Assembly: GCF_000743355.1 (NCBI RefSeq)
Contig: NZ_JQEI01000013.1
Span: forward strand, 1 to 64,000
Source: Serratia sp. Ag1
GTDB lineage: Bacteria; Pseudomonadota; Gammaproteobacteria; Enterobacterales; Enterobacteriaceae
Direction of reading: 5' to 3'
DNA: 64,000 bases
This document shows positions 1 through 10,356 of this stretch, piece after piece. A program made the position numbers and the translations under genes. Every line of letters begins with the position of its first letter. The first letter of the stretch is position 1. A model generated the notes under the pieces. That model worked only from the letters and a program-made list of their open reading frames with translations, was not told where the DNA came from and made no database searches.

Positions 1-237
<237 letters not shown>

Positions 238-255
<18 letters not shown>

Positions 256-2637
256 GTTTCACAAGCTCCTGGTACTTACCGGGTGGATATCTATATCAAC
301 GATCAGCAGCAGGACACGCGCAGCGTTGAGTTTCAGATGGGTAAAAATGCGCAAGGCCAAGACAGCCTGCAGCCTTGCCTGACGGTCGCTCAGTTGAATG
401 CAATGGGGGTAAAAACCGAGTTATTCCCGGATATCGGCAATGCAGAGGTGCAGTGTGCCAACCTGAGCGCGATCCCGCAGGCCAATGCTGAATTCCGCTT
501 TGATGCCAAACAGTTGTTGCTGAGTATCCCGCAGGCGGCCATGTCGCAACAGGCAAGGGGTGCGGTGCCGGAAAGCCAGTGGGATCAGGGCATCCCCTCT
601 TTGTTACTGAACTACAGCCTGAGTGGCGCCAATACTTTTGCCCGTAGCGGTAATAGTGAAAGCAGTAGCAGTCAGTTTGCCAACCTGCGCCCCGGCATCA
701 ACGTTGGCCCATGGCGGGTGCGCAACTACACGACTTTGAATCGCGACGACCAAGGGCTGAGCGAATGGAATACGGTGTACACCTACGCGGCTCGTGACAT
801 TGCTTTTCTCAAAAGCCAATTGGTATTGGGTGACAGCACCTCACCAAGCGATGTGTTCGATAGCGTACCGTTCCGTGGAGCACAACTGGCGTCGGACGAT
901 GACATGATCCCAGACAGCCTGAAAGGCTATGCGCCCGTGGTGCGTGGTATTGCGCGCACCCATGCGCAGGTGGTGATCCGCCAGAACGGCTATGTGATCT
1001 ACCAGAGTTTTGTGGCCCCTGGGGCGTTTGAAATTACCGACATGTTCCCGACCGGCGGCAGTGGGAATCTGTTTGTGACCATCCGCGAGTCTGACGGCAG
1101 CGAACAGCATCTGGTTGTGCCTTATGCATCACTCCCGCTGTTACAGCGGGAAGGCCGTCTGAAATATGCCATTACTGGTGGGCAATATCGTTCTTACGAC
1201 AGCAGCGTGGACGAAACTCCCTTCGGCCAGGCCACGGCAATTTATGGCCTGCCGTATGGGTTGACCGCTTACGGCGGCGGGCAATTTGCCAGCGGGAATT
1301 ATCAGTCTGTGGCGCTGGGGATGGGGACAAACCTGGGTGATTTTGGTGCGTTATCAACCGACGTAACCCAGGCGTGGTCGACCCTGCAAGGCCAACCGCA
1401 AGACAGCGGTCAATCCTGGCGTATCCGCTACAGCAAGAACTTTGTACAGACCGGCACCAACTTCGCCATCGCGGGTTATCGCTACTCGACCGATGGTTAC
1501 TATAGCCTGCAGGAAGTGCTGGATACCCACCGGGAGCAAGGTAGTCAGCCACGGGATGAACGCCGCCGCAATCGCTCTGAGCTGACCATGAACCAGAATT
1601 TGTGGGAGGGGGCGGGGGCATTGTCACTGAGCTGGATCAGTGAAGACTACTGGAACAACAATCGCACCCTGCGCTCAATCGGGGCTGGGTACAGCAACAG
1701 TTGGAATGGCATCAGTTACGGGCTGAATTACAACTATAACGAGAACTCGACCGCCAGCGGCAGTAATGATGGTGGGCGCGTATACGAAAGGGACCAGTTG
1801 TTCTCGCTTAACCTGAGCGTACCGCTGGATCGCTGGATGAGAAACACCTACGCCAGCTACACGGTCAATAGCAGCAAGCAAGCAGGAAGTACCCACTCGG
1901 CAGGGCTGGGTGGAACGGCGCTGGCGGACAACAACCTGAACTGGAGTGCGCAGCAGGGTTACGGCACCAAAGGGGTAGGCAACAGCGGCAGCCTGAACGC
2001 CGATTATCGCGGCACGTATGGGCAGGTGAATGCCGGTTATGGCTACGATGGCAACAACCAGCGTCTGAACTATGGGGTTCAAGGTGGGATTGTTGCTCAT
2101 GGAGAAGGCATCACGTTAGGCCAACCGCTGGGTGAAACCGTAACGCTGGTGAAAGCGCCTGGGGCCAAAGGAGTGGGCATCACGGGGCAGACCGGGGTGA
2201 AGACCGACTGGCGGGGCTACGCGATTGTGCCGTACAGCAGCCCGTATCGTAAGAATCAGGTGCAGTTGAACACCGAAACGCTACCAGATGATGTGGACCT
2301 GACTATCTCGAACCAGAGCGTGGTGCCAACGCGCGGTGCCGTGGTACGTGCTGATTTTGAAACTAATGTGGGCCAGCGCGTATTGATGAATCTGTTCAGA
2401 GTAGGCGGTGCGCCAGTGCCATTTGGCGCAACGGTGAGCAACCCTGCGCAGAAGACGACTCAGGGTTTTATCGTGGGTGACAATGGTCAGGTGTACCTGA
2501 CCGGATTGGCAGACAGCGGTTTACTGAACGTGAAGTGGGGCAGCGGGGCTGCTCAGCAGTGCCAGGTGAACTATCGTCTGACGAAACAGACCACAGAAAA
2601 TATTGGTGTTCCCACCCTGAACGGGCAGTGCCTGTAA
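238..2637 (+). pseudogene. Fimbrial outer-membrane usher, 5' end lost at the IS junction
   Basis: This is a FimD/PapC-type usher of a chaperone/usher fimbria, the outer-membrane pore that assembles pilin subunits. The frame is open from 238, after an in-frame stop at 235-237. Usher sequence begins with APGTYRVDIYIN, which normally lies some 60 residues into the precursor, inside the N-terminal chaperone-binding domain. The signal peptide and the start of that domain are missing. The remaining 784 residues (counted from a GTG at 283) include the barrel and plug segment (PFRGAQLASDDDMIPDS) and an apparently complete C-terminal domain ending at a natural stop. An IS3-family element abuts it directly, so insertion probably removed or separated the 5' end. 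Without a signal peptide the product should not reach the outer membrane. Whether the 5' part survives beyond the IS cannot be seen. Confidence 0.85.
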
Positions 2638-2677
2638 TTAACGTGTGCAGACACTGGCTAAAATTATTGAAGAGATC

Positions 2678-3694
2678 ATGATGAAGCAAAGAACACTACT
2701 GTTTATTTTATTGCTGGCCGGTAGCTGGCTGGGGACGATGCGGCAAGCTGCGGCTGATGCCTGCACGGCGGTGAATAACACCTTTACTATGCCCAGTGCG
2801 CTGGTAATCCCACGGGATTTACCGGTAGGTGCGCCGATTAGTGATGAAATAATTACCGGAACCTTCACGGTATTTAGAAATTGCACTAAGACAACGACTG
2901 GCAGCCAGAACGTGGGGAGCGGCACCAATGCCACTTTTGTGCAAACTATCCCCGGTGCTCGTTTGTATGCCACCGGGATCCCCGGTGTCAGCTATTCGTT
3001 AGCTGTTACTCAGCCTGGCGGTTGTAGCGCAACCACTATAGTTGGTGGCAATGCGGGTTATCAAGGCAACCCGAATATGCGCAATCACTGTATCAACACT
3101 GGTAATTGGACTACTGTGACCTTTCAATATAAGTTGCGTTTTTATAAAACCGCTGCTGTTACCGGTTCTGGTAATGTGGATTCTTTAGCTGCGGCCTATG
3201 CCTTTGTGAGGTACGACGGTTCGGGTTTTATTACTCCATATTCTAACCTGACGGTGACCGGGATAACGGCAAAGACCACGACCTGTTCAGTGACCAACAG
3301 TAATATTAATATCAAACTGGATACCGCCAAAGGCAGGGATTTTAACGGGATAGGCAGCACGGCAGGCAGCACGGCGTTCAACATTGGCCTGAGCAACTGT
3401 GATGCGGACCTGAATGTCAGTATGACTCTCAGCCCAGGCAGTGGTGGCAGCAGCAATAAAAGCCTCGGCCTGTTAACGACCGATGATACTTCCAGCGCCA
3501 GCGGTCTGGCTTTGCAACTGATGTACAACAACGCGCCTGTTCAACTGGATACCGCTTTTAGGGTGTTGGGTGCGGCGACCACCGATGGGGGCACTTACCA
3601 GATTCCACTGGCGGTACGTTACTACCAAACCGCTACTGAGATCGTTAGTGGGACGGTTAATTCCAGCGCCACTTTTACCATGACCTATAACTGA
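2678..3694 (+). CDS. Two-domain fimbrial tip adhesin
   Basis: Probable tip adhesin of the same fimbrial cluster, 338 residues. The ATG at 2678 is chosen over an upstream GTG at 2645 because it follows a purine-rich GAAGAG and starts a clear signal peptide (KQRTLLFILLLAGSWLG, cleavage near AAADA). The first half resembles a lectin-like receptor-binding domain. The second half, from about TTCSVTNSNINIKLD, is a pilin domain ending in FTMTYN, the usual donor-strand-accepting end. The length is about twice that of a simple pilin, as expected for FimH-type adhesins. It lies 40 bases after the usher. The gene is visibly richer in A+T than nearby housekeeping genes, as is common for fimbrial loci. 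The receptor is unknown, and the protein is probably not displayed if the usher is dead. Confidence 0.75.
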   Translation: MMKQRTLLFILLLAGSWLGTMRQAAADACTAVNNTFTMPSALVIPRDLPVGAPISDEIITGTFTVFRNCTKTTTGSQNVGSGTNATFVQTIPGARLYATGIPGVSYSLAVTQPGGCSATTIVGGNAGYQGNPNMRNHCINTGNWTTVTFQYKLRFYKTAAVTGSGNVDSLAAAYAFVRYDGSGFITPYSNLTVTGITAKTTTCSVTNSNINIKLDTAKGRDFNGIGSTAGSTAFNIGLSNCDADLNVSMTLSPGSGGSSNKSLGLLTTDDTSSASGLALQLMYNNAPVQLDTAFRVLGAATTDGGTYQIPLAVRYYQTATEIVSGTVNSSATFTMTYN

Positions 3695-3706
3695 TCGGGT
3701 CTTAAT

Positions 3707-3735
3707 CTCAAAGGAGCCTGTGTGGCTCCTTTGAG
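3707..3735 (+). terminator. Hairpin terminator after the fimbrial cluster
   Basis: A perfect 12-bp inverted repeat, CTCAAAGGAGCC and GGCTCCTTTGAG, encloses a 5-base loop and is followed by TTATT. It lies between the convergent adhesin gene and glpR and may serve both, but the T-rich side favours the plus strand. Confidence 0.7.
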
Positions 3736-3754
3736 TTATTAAGCAAGGAAAGCA

Positions 3755-4513
3755 TCAGCACAACTCCAGTTGCACGTCGTACTGTTCAATAATCTTCATC
3801 ACGCTGGGCGGCGGAGCCTGGTCGGTAAACAGATAATCAATCAGGTTCATATTGCCCAGATTGACCATCGCGTTACGGCCAAACTTGGAGTGGTCGGTCA
3901 CCAGCATCACGCAGCGCGAGTTTTCGATGATGGCGCGTTTGGTGCGCACTTCGTGGTAGTCGAATTCAAGCAGCGAGCCATCCATATCAATACCGCTGAT
4001 ACCGAGAATGCCGTAATCCAGGCGGAATTGGGAAATAAAATCCAGCGTGGCTTCACCCATAATGCCACCGTCGCGGGTTCGCACTTCGCCACCGGCCAGG
4101 ATCAGGCGGAAATCTTCTTTGGCAGTGAGCAGGGTGGCAACGTTCAGGTTGTTGGTTACCACGCGCAGGTTTTTATGATTCATCAGCGCATGGGCCACCG
4201 CTTCTGGGGTGGTGCCGATATCGATAAACAGCGTTGCACCGTCGGGGATCTGGCTGGCAACGCGCTGAGCGATGCGTGCTTTCTCTGCCGACCACATCAC
4301 TTTGCGATCGTGATAGGCGGCATTGACCGAGCTGGACGGGAGCGCCGCGCCACCGTGATGGCGCTGTATCTTGTTCTGATCGGCCAGGTCATTCAAATCA
4401 CGGCGAATGGTTTGCGGGCTGACAGCAAAATGCTCGACCAGCTCTTCCGTACTGACGTAACCCTGCTGACGCACTAATTCGATGATGGCGTCATGACGCT
4501 GTGTCTGCTTCAC
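3755..4513 (-). CDS. glpR: Glycerol-3-phosphate regulon repressor GlpR
   Basis: DeoR-family repressor of 252 residues, the usual length. The N-terminal DeoR helix-turn-helix is at residues 6-57 (TEELVEHFAVSPQTIRRDLN). It is followed by the sugar-phosphate isomerase-like sensor domain, with the typical DIGTTPEAVAHAL and ILAGGEVRTRDGG segments. GlpR binds glycerol-3-phosphate and represses glycerol uptake and oxidation genes. It is the last gene of glpEGR on the minus strand and starts 75 bases after glpG. The E. coli neighbour glpD does not sit next to this operon here. The assignment rests on close resemblance along the whole protein and on context. Confidence 0.95.
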   Translation of the reverse strand: MKQTQRHDAIIELVRQQGYVSTEELVEHFAVSPQTIRRDLNDLADQNKIQRHHGGAALPSSSVNAAYHDRKVMWSAEKARIAQRVASQIPDGATLFIDIGTTPEAVAHALMNHKNLRVVTNNLNVATLLTAKEDFRLILAGGEVRTRDGGIMGEATLDFISQFRLDYGILGISGIDMDGSLLEFDYHEVRTKRAIIENSRCVMLVTDHSKFGRNAMVNLGNMNLIDYLFTDQAPPPSVMKIIEQYDVQLELC

Positions 4514-4588
4514 GATAATCCCCTAAAACGTCCGGTGTCTTTCAGGCCACCAGCCAGTTTGGCAGTAGCCCGAAATCCGCAGAGTAAA

Positions 4589-5425
4589 TTATTTTTCGTT
4601 ATGCGTGCGATGACGCGTATCCCAAAATGCCATCAATAACCCTAACACTAAACCGGCTACGTGTGCCGCATTGGCGGTCGACATTCCTAAAATATCGAAA
4701 TAACCGGCCACCAGCCACAGAACAGAAAACACCATTAATCCGCGTGGCAGATTGAGGCCGCACTCTGGATCGCGTTCACCGCTCAACCAGACGTAGCCCA
4801 TCAGCGCGTAGACCACGCCAGAAAGCCCACCGAACAACGCACCGCTGAACAGGGATTGCGCCCAACCGCTGAAAAAGGCTGAAACCACCGCGATGACAAA
4901 CAGTTTGCCAGTGCCGAGGCGTTTTTCTACCGGGCCGCCAAGATACCACCACCAGAGCAGGTTGAAGGTAATGTGCAGCAGTGAGAAGTGCAGGAAAGCG
5001 TGACTGAACCAGCGCCACAGTTGGCTATATTGCGAACGGTTCTGCGGCCACGAGAGCCAGTACATCACCGTGTCGTTCCCCAGAATCTGCATCAGGATAT
5101 ACACCAGAATGCACAGAGACATGACTGTGAGCGTCAGCGGCCCGGCTTTGCTGCGGATGATCTGCAGATAAGAGAAGTGCTGATAATGCAAATCGGTGCT
5201 GGTGTTGCCCGCCTGCCAACTGGCGGCCTGATAGCGGCTATTCAGGGGATCGAGCAGAAACTGCTGCAGCTCGTGTTGCACCTGTTCCAAATGGCCTTCA
5301 TCCGCCAGCCAGATTTCTGCAGCATCGTGGGTAGTGCGGATCTCAAGCTGGATATGGTGCGTTGCCATGTAATCAACAAAGGCTTGCGCCAGACGAGGGT
5401 TGGATACGGCGATCACTCGAACCAT
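4589..5425 (-). CDS. glpG: Rhomboid intramembrane serine protease GlpG
   Basis: Membrane-embedded rhomboid protease of 278 residues. It has a soluble N-terminal domain (1-90) and six transmembrane segments. The catalytic serine is S202 in [15 protein letters not shown] and the partner is H255 in [11 protein letters not shown], one residue off the E. coli numbering S201/H254. The helix-rich [14 protein letters not shown] motif that lines the active site is also present. The start is set at the ATG at 5425 because the extra residues upstream from a TTG at 5440 have no counterpart in the family. GlpG cleaves transmembrane helices and has been linked to quality control of orphan membrane subunits. 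Its link to glycerol metabolism is by operon position only. Confidence 0.95.
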   Translation of the reverse strand: MVRVIAVSNPRLAQAFVDYMATHHIQLEIRTTHDAAEIWLADEGHLEQVQHELQQFLLDPLNSRYQAASWQAGNTSTDLHYQHFSYLQIIRSKAGPLTLTVMSLCILVYILMQILGNDTVMYWLSWPQNRSQYSQLWRWFSHAFLHFSLLHITFNLLWWWYLGGPVEKRLGTGKLFVIAVVSAFFSGWAQSLFSGALFGGLSGVVYALMGYVWLSGERDPECGLNLPRGLMVFSVLWLVAGYFDILGMSTANAAHVAGLVLGLLMAFWDTRHRTHNEK

Positions 5426-5559
5426 GGATTTTCTGCCCAATTAGATAATTTTGTCCGCGAGCGTCACACTCGGCGGCATAGATGGCTGATTATAACGTTG
5501 AAATGGCGAATGCAGGGATAAAAACAGCGAAGCCGCCACAAGGGGCGGCGAGTGAAGAA

Positions 5560-5886
5560 TCAAGCGGAGGTGACGACATCCTGTGGGAACTGACGCGCCC
5601 AGGCTTCAAAGCCGCCGTCAACGCTGTAAACCTCATCGAACCCCTGATGCAGCAGATACTGCGCGGCGCTGCGGCTGCTGTTGCCGTGGTAACAGATCAC
5701 CATGACTGGGCGATCAAACTCATTTTGCTGCATGAAAAGCGGCAGAGTGGCATTGGTAAGATGAAAAGCCTCTGGTGCGTGCCCGGCGGCAAAACTTTGC
5801 GGATCGCGGATATCGACCAGCGTTGCACTGCCTTCTTTCCAGCGGATATGGGCCTGTTCAACGCCGATTGCTTCAAACTGTTCCAT
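5560..5886 (-). CDS. glpE: Thiosulfate sulfurtransferase GlpE (rhodanese)
   Basis: Single-domain rhodanese of 108 residues. The active-site loop is CYHGNSS with the catalytic Cys at position 65, the same number as in E. coli GlpE. It moves sulfane sulfur from thiosulfate to cyanide or thiol acceptors such as thioredoxin; the physiological acceptor is not settled. It is the first gene of the glpEGR block. A barrel-protein gene lies 98 bases upstream on the same strand, so read-through from it is possible. Confidence 0.95.
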   Translation of the reverse strand: MEQFEAIGVEQAHIRWKEGSATLVDIRDPQSFAAGHAPEAFHLTNATLPLFMQQNEFDRPVMVICYHGNSSRSAAQYLLHQGFDEVYSVDGGFEAWARQFPQDVVTSA

Positions 5887-5984
5887 GACTTCAGACTGCC
5901 TCGTAATTAGGGGGATTCCATCAGTGTAACCAAATCCCCTTCATTTATGACCAGAATAACCCTGTGGTTTTTCTGGCCGGCAGA

Positions 5985-6965
5985 TTACCAGCGGTAGCTC
6001 AGACCCAATGAAGCACCGTAATCCTGATAGCTATTTTTGCCCATGGTGCTGCCCCCTTCAAACCAAAGCTGGAATTGGCTGGACGCTGGCGTTTTGAGGC
6101 CGACTTTCACTTCAAACAAATCACTCAAAGAACTCGCTGCTATCCGTGATTGATTAAAATAGACCGTATTACTGCCGTTATTGTGCCACCAGTTGGTGGC
6201 CAGATAGGCGGTAATGTTGTCGTCCTGATCGCTATACCAACGGATGCCCGCACGTGAAGTAAAGTCTGGCGCATCACCCTGCCGAATAAATGTGTCTGCT
6301 GCATCACGATAATCATCAGTACTGAAGTCGTTATAAATAAGCTGTAACTGAGGTTCGATAACTAATTCCCACGTTGGCAGCGGTTGAAAAGCATAACCGG
6401 TTTCTAAAGAGAGGCTAAAGTTATTACTGTTATAATCCTCTTGGCTGGCGCGATTATTAAACCAGGAATATTGCAGCCATGAATCAATATAAGCACCGTT
6501 ATGGTTTTTACTGTCTTGATACCAGGTGCTATAAAGACCAACCGAATAACCGTTAACTCGGCCATCAGAGGTCATATTGGCCGTATGTGATTCGGTGTCC
6601 GCGCGGCCATAGCCCGTCATCAGGCCTAAAGTCCACTCTTGGTTCTCTTGCTGTAGCGCGAAAATATCCCCGCCCAACTGGAATACCTGGCGATTCATAT
6701 CGATTGGCAGATTGTCATCGGCGGCGTTCAGGTTTTTGGTGCTATAACCGGAGGCACGCAGCCATAATTGATCGCTACCGGGCGAGGTTTTGCGTTGGTG
6801 TAAGGTATGGGAAAATAATGAACGCGCGGCGATCTGGTTACCCAGATAAGTTCCTACATCTGCGCGGTAGCTATAATCTGGAACTGTGGTATCTGCGCTG
6901 GCTATTGCCGGGGAAATCGTTAATGAAAGACCTAGTGTAATTAGAAATATCTTATTTATTGTCAT
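5985..6965 (-). CDS. Passenger-less autotransporter beta-barrel protein
   Basis: Outer-membrane protein of 326 residues. A signal peptide (cleavage near residue 24, PAIASA) is followed within about 10 residues by sequence typical of the start of an autotransporter translocator (YRADVGTYLGNQIAAR, then SLFSHTLHQR). The rest looks like a 12-strand barrel of the AIDA/pertactin type and ends in LSYRW, a good BAM recognition end. There is no passenger domain. The gene has a strong ribosome site (AAGGAG, 8 bases before the ATG) and no visible frameshift, so it appears to be an intact orphan barrel and not a fragment. It is more A+T-rich than malT and glpE on either side, which suggests separate acquisition. 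The function is unknown; a porin-like role or a remnant of a secreted autotransporter are both possible. Confidence 0.75.
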   Translation of the reverse strand: MTINKIFLITLGLSLTISPAIASADTTVPDYSYRADVGTYLGNQIAARSLFSHTLHQRKTSPGSDQLWLRASGYSTKNLNAADDNLPIDMNRQVFQLGGDIFALQQENQEWTLGLMTGYGRADTESHTANMTSDGRVNGYSVGLYSTWYQDSKNHNGAYIDSWLQYSWFNNRASQEDYNSNNFSLSLETGYAFQPLPTWELVIEPQLQLIYNDFSTDDYRDAADTFIRQGDAPDFTSRAGIRWYSDQDDNITAYLATNWWHNNGSNTVYFNQSRIAASSLSDLFEVKVGLKTPASSQFQLWFEGGSTMGKNSYQDYGASLGLSYRW

Positions 6966-7033
6966 TATTCCAACTCCTTATGGAAATTATTAAGCAATAT
7001 TACTTAGAGGGAGAGTTATTGTCATTGGGAGAT

Positions 7034-7074
7034 TAAAAATAAAACTACATCCGCCGCTTTTAAGCGGCAGATGT
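7034..7074 (-). terminator. malT transcription terminator
   Basis: On the minus strand a 13-bp stem (ACATCTGCCGCTT pairing with AAGCGGCGGATGT, one mismatch) is followed by AGTTTTATTTTTAATC. This is a convincing intrinsic terminator 26 bases after the malT stop, separating malT from the barrel gene. Confidence 0.8.
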
Positions 7075-7099
7075 ACAATTTACGCGACTTTATGCTCCA

Positions 7100-9814
7100 T
7101 TAAGCCCCATATCCCATCATTTTCAGTAACTGCTGGGCCTGTTGCACCGCTTCCTGTCGATGAGCAACGCCCAGTTTCTGGTACAGATTACGGATATGGG
7201 TTTTGATGGTGGTTGCTGCCACGTCCAGCTCACTGGCGATTTGCTCATTACTGTAACCAGAATAAATCAGGCCCAGTACTTGCCATTCACGCTGGGTCAG
7301 CGGGCTGGTGCGGATCAGTTCCGGTACTTGCGGGTGAGTCAGCAGTTTATCAACGAAGTTTTCATCGAAATGGGCGAATTTATGGCGATGATGCTGGTTG
7401 ATGTCGCGCAAAATACGCTGCGCGCGGTGCTGCTCCAGTTCCGGCAAGGTGTTGAGCTGGATTAACTGACGCAACTGCTGCGCCATGGTTTCCCCTTCAA
7501 TCACAAAGTGGCTGATAAAGCCGGTACGGTTCGCCAACGCCAGGGCTTCGATTAATACCCGCAGCGCGTCGGCTTTACGGTCCATTTGCCAGTAAAGCTG
7601 ATTGCTGAGCAGCAGGTTGCGATTAAGATCGCTTACCAGCCGCAACCGGCGGGCGTTTTCATTTAATTCATCCAACACCACTTCGGCTTCTTCGAACTGG
7701 CCGAGCATGATCTGCACGCGGGCGATATTGCGCCACTGGCCCTGCATAAAGTGGTTATTAGCCATGCCCGGTTTTTCGGTGTGGCGCAACCAGTTGGCGG
7801 CGGCGGCGATATCTCCGGTCATCTGCCAATGGATCACCCGTGGTTTGTCGGCGTTGGTCAGCCAGTCGCGGTGATATTGCGAACCGTGCAGCAACACTTC
7901 GCAACGCTGCAAATGGGCATTGGCGTTATCCAGATCGCCCCGCGCCAGTGAACATTTCGCCAGCATCGCCAGGCATTGCAACTGCTGTTGTGGCTGATAG
8001 TTGGCCAGCACTTTCAGCCCTTCACGCGCAGCCTCCTCGGCTTCATCCAGCCGTGACCAGGACCAGAGCACCTGCGAGCGGATACGCAACAGGAACTCGT
8101 GCATCGGCAACTGTTCCAGATGTTGCTCGCGCACCAGCTCAAAGGCTTTATCCTGCGTTTCATAAGCGGCCTGCAAGAACCCTTGCGCGATCAGGATTTC
8201 GCTTTGCTGTAACAGGGCCCACAGCGCGTAATGATAAGCCTGATGGCGGCGAGCCATCTGCTCGGTCTGTTGCATCATCGGCAGTGCACGCGCCAGTTCA
8301 CCTTTGCAGTGATGCACTTCGCCAGTCACCGAGGTGGCGACAATCCGGCTGTAATAGCTGGAAAGTGGCAGGAATTTCAGCGCCTCGGTGGCTAAACGTT
8401 CGGCTTCTTCCGGTTTGCCCGCGTTGATCGCGACCTGGGCGCGCAATGCGTCAAACTCGGCATGCAGCGTTGCGTCGATGGTGATTTTCTGGTCGCGCAT
8501 CGCCTGTTCGGCCCGCTCCAACTGAGTATTGACCTCGCGGTAGCGGTGCTGGCTTTGCGCCAGCCAGGCTTGCAGCAGCGCCAGTTTCGGGCTTTGGATC
8601 AGCCGTTCATACGGCAAGGCGTTCAGGCACTCTTCCAGCAGCGCCAACTCACTGTGGTGGAACAGCGACCAGGCGTGTTGCAGCAGGATATCGCGCAACA
8701 TGCTGACGTCGCTGGCCGCCAGCGCATGGTGGATAGCTTCTGCCGGGTAACCCAGTGCCAGCCAGCCTTCGGCGGCGGCGCGATGCAGGCCCGGCAACTC
8801 CAGCGCCAATTCCCACTGGCAACGCTGGCGCAGGAACGAGGCGAATAACGGGTGGAAGCAGAACCACTCGCCGGTATCGTCCATGCGGTGGATAAACAGC
8901 CCTTGGCGTTCAAGTTCTTCGAGCCGCTGCTGACCATTATCTTCGCCAGTCAGGCGCACGATCAGCGCATCGTTCATTGAACGCAATACCGAGCAACGCA
9001 GCAGGAAGGCGCGCGCATCGGCATCAACGCGATCCAGCACCTCGTCCACCAGATAATCGGAAAGGTGGCTGGCGTTCAGCCCGGCCAGGCGTTTGGCCGA
9101 TTGCTGAGCGGAAGAGGCGGACTGGCGGGCAGAAAGTGCGATCAACTGCAGCGCGGTGGCCCAGCCTTCTACTTCGTCGCACAGGCGGCTGCTGTCATGC
9201 TGTTCAAGCGGTGAACTCAAGCGGTAGTCAAAGAACTGTTTGGCTTCCTGATGAGTAAAAGCCAACTGCTGTGTGTTCAACTCTAACAGTTGGTCGCGCA
9301 CCCGCAGATTCGCGATCCCAAGAGCGGGCAGCGTGCGTGACAGCAGGATGAGCGTCAGGTTTTCCGGCTGGTGGCGCAGGAAGAAGCGCATGGCTTCGTG
9401 GATCACGTCATTAGTGATCAGATGATAATCGTCAATCACCAGATACAGGGGATGATGCCAGTCAGACAGCTCGATAAACAGTTGTGCGAACAGCGCAGAC
9501 AGGCTGGCGTATTGGTGTTTTTGGCTTAACGCCTCGCTTTTCACGCAGTGCCCGCCAGTGGCTTGCTGTACGGCGGCGATCAGGTAACTGGCAAAGCGCT
9601 CCGGTTGGTTGTCGCTTTCATCCAGTGAATACCAACCCAGATCTGACTTGCCAGCCGCCCATTGGGCAACCAGCGTAGTTTTTCCATATCCTGCCGGGCA
9701 ATTGACCAATGTCAGGCGATAATTTGCAGCGCTGGCGAGCTTCACCAGCAGGCGATCGCGTATCACGGTATTTTGCAGCCGTACCGGGCGGCTCAGTTTT
9801 GATGGGATCAGCAT
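7100..9814 (-). CDS. malT: Maltose regulon transcriptional activator MalT
   Basis: STAND-class ATP-dependent activator of 904 residues. It has a Walker A motif (CPAGYGKTT, residues 39-47), an NTPase/winged-helix part, a superhelical repeat region in the middle that binds maltotriose, and a C-terminal LuxR-type helix-turn-helix ([22 protein letters not shown]). With ATP and maltotriose it oligomerises on MalT boxes and turns on the maltose/maltodextrin genes. It is divergent from malPQ, as in E. coli, and the length is close to the 901 residues of that protein. A terminator follows the gene. Confidence 0.97.
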   Translation of the reverse strand: MLIPSKLSRPVRLQNTVIRDRLLVKLASAANYRLTLVNCPAGYGKTTLVAQWAAGKSDLGWYSLDESDNQPERFASYLIAAVQQATGGHCVKSEALSQKHQYASLSALFAQLFIELSDWHHPLYLVIDDYHLITNDVIHEAMRFFLRHQPENLTLILLSRTLPALGIANLRVRDQLLELNTQQLAFTHQEAKQFFDYRLSSPLEQHDSSRLCDEVEGWATALQLIALSARQSASSAQQSAKRLAGLNASHLSDYLVDEVLDRVDADARAFLLRCSVLRSMNDALIVRLTGEDNGQQRLEELERQGLFIHRMDDTGEWFCFHPLFASFLRQRCQWELALELPGLHRAAAEGWLALGYPAEAIHHALAASDVSMLRDILLQHAWSLFHHSELALLEECLNALPYERLIQSPKLALLQAWLAQSQHRYREVNTQLERAEQAMRDQKITIDATLHAEFDALRAQVAINAGKPEEAERLATEALKFLPLSSYYSRIVATSVTGEVHHCKGELARALPMMQQTEQMARRHQAYHYALWALLQQSEILIAQGFLQAAYETQDKAFELVREQHLEQLPMHEFLLRIRSQVLWSWSRLDEAEEAAREGLKVLANYQPQQQLQCLAMLAKCSLARGDLDNANAHLQRCEVLLHGSQYHRDWLTNADKPRVIHWQMTGDIAAAANWLRHTEKPGMANNHFMQGQWRNIARVQIMLGQFEEAEVVLDELNENARRLRLVSDLNRNLLLSNQLYWQMDRKADALRVLIEALALANRTGFISHFVIEGETMAQQLRQLIQLNTLPELEQHRAQRILRDINQHHRHKFAHFDENFVDKLLTHPQVPELIRTSPLTQREWQVLGLIYSGYSNEQIASELDVAATTIKTHIRNLYQKLGVAHRQEAVQQAQQLLKMMGYGA

Positions 9815-10215
9815 AATATTCCAGATGTAAAGTGCGGTTCCCGCCGCCGAAGGACTGCCCGAAGGCGTCGTTCGTCTGTTTGGTCGCGAATTCTTTTCGG
9901 AACCGGGTAGCGTTAATTATTTTGTAGCTCGTAATTAATCCCCCTCAATAACTTCGAGCATCGCCAAAAGTATTGCAACAAGCTTCCGCTTTGGCTTGGA
10001 GTTAAGTTGCTGTCGATCACACTTTTTTCTGCCCATCAGCAGGCTGATTTTCATCGTGACGCGTAATTGACCTCACTAACTGTAGCGGCAATCTTGCCGT
10101 ATGACGAGGTAAGTACAAAACTTCAGCCACTAAAGTCATCATGCTAACGCCACCTCACCAAACCCGGTCGTTATTTGGTCCCCGATAATCGCTCTGCAGG
10201 GCCCAGCAGCGGGGA

Positions 10216-10237
10216 AAAAGTGCCCGAGATCACAATT
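10216..10237 (+). promoter_or_regulatory. Candidate CRP (cAMP receptor protein) site
   Basis: The core GTGCCCGAGATCACA with its flanks matches 17 of 22 positions of the CRP consensus by eye; the right half TCACA is perfect. Its position, about 120 bases before malP, is compatible with control of either divergent unit. In E. coli CRP activates malT. Confidence 0.5.
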
Positions 10238-10253
10238 CCAACTACGCCCCAAC

Positions 10254-10263
10254 TCTCCTCCCT
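10254..10263 (-). promoter_or_regulatory. Candidate MalT box 1 (malP promoter)
   Basis: The minus strand reads AGGGAGGAGA, 8 of 10 matches to the MalT box GGGGA(T/G)GAGG. It lies 94-103 bases upstream of the malP start, with a second box 15 bases further on. Confidence 0.5.
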
Positions 10264-10277
10264 CGCTAATCCCCAGG

Positions 10278-10287
10278 CGGGATGATG
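10278..10287 (+). promoter_or_regulatory. Candidate MalT box 2 (malP promoter)
   Basis: CGGGATGATG matches 8 of 10 positions of the MalT box, including the GGATGA core found near the -35 position of MalT-activated promoters. The 70 bases left before malP fit a start site and leader. Confidence 0.55.
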
Positions 10288-10356
10288 CCGTTGTGCGTTC
10301 TCCCCGGCACGATAGCGAAAAATTTGGCCCATTTATCCGGATAGAGAGTTTTCCCT

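Larger units (their letters stand above)
9815..10356. promoter_or_regulatory. malT-malP divergent control region
   Basis: A gene-free stretch of 542 bases between the divergent malT and malP starts. It holds a CRP-like site and two MalT-box-like decamers, all in the 145 bases next to malP and annotated separately. The malT side has no equally clear site; a long malT leader, as in E. coli, would explain the size. No open frame with a convincing ribosome site was seen. Confidence 0.6.

Noticed and set aside
3770-4477. A 235-codon plus-strand frame opposite glpR
   Set aside because: It is antisense to glpR over its full length and has no family signature or ribosome site; glpR is certain.
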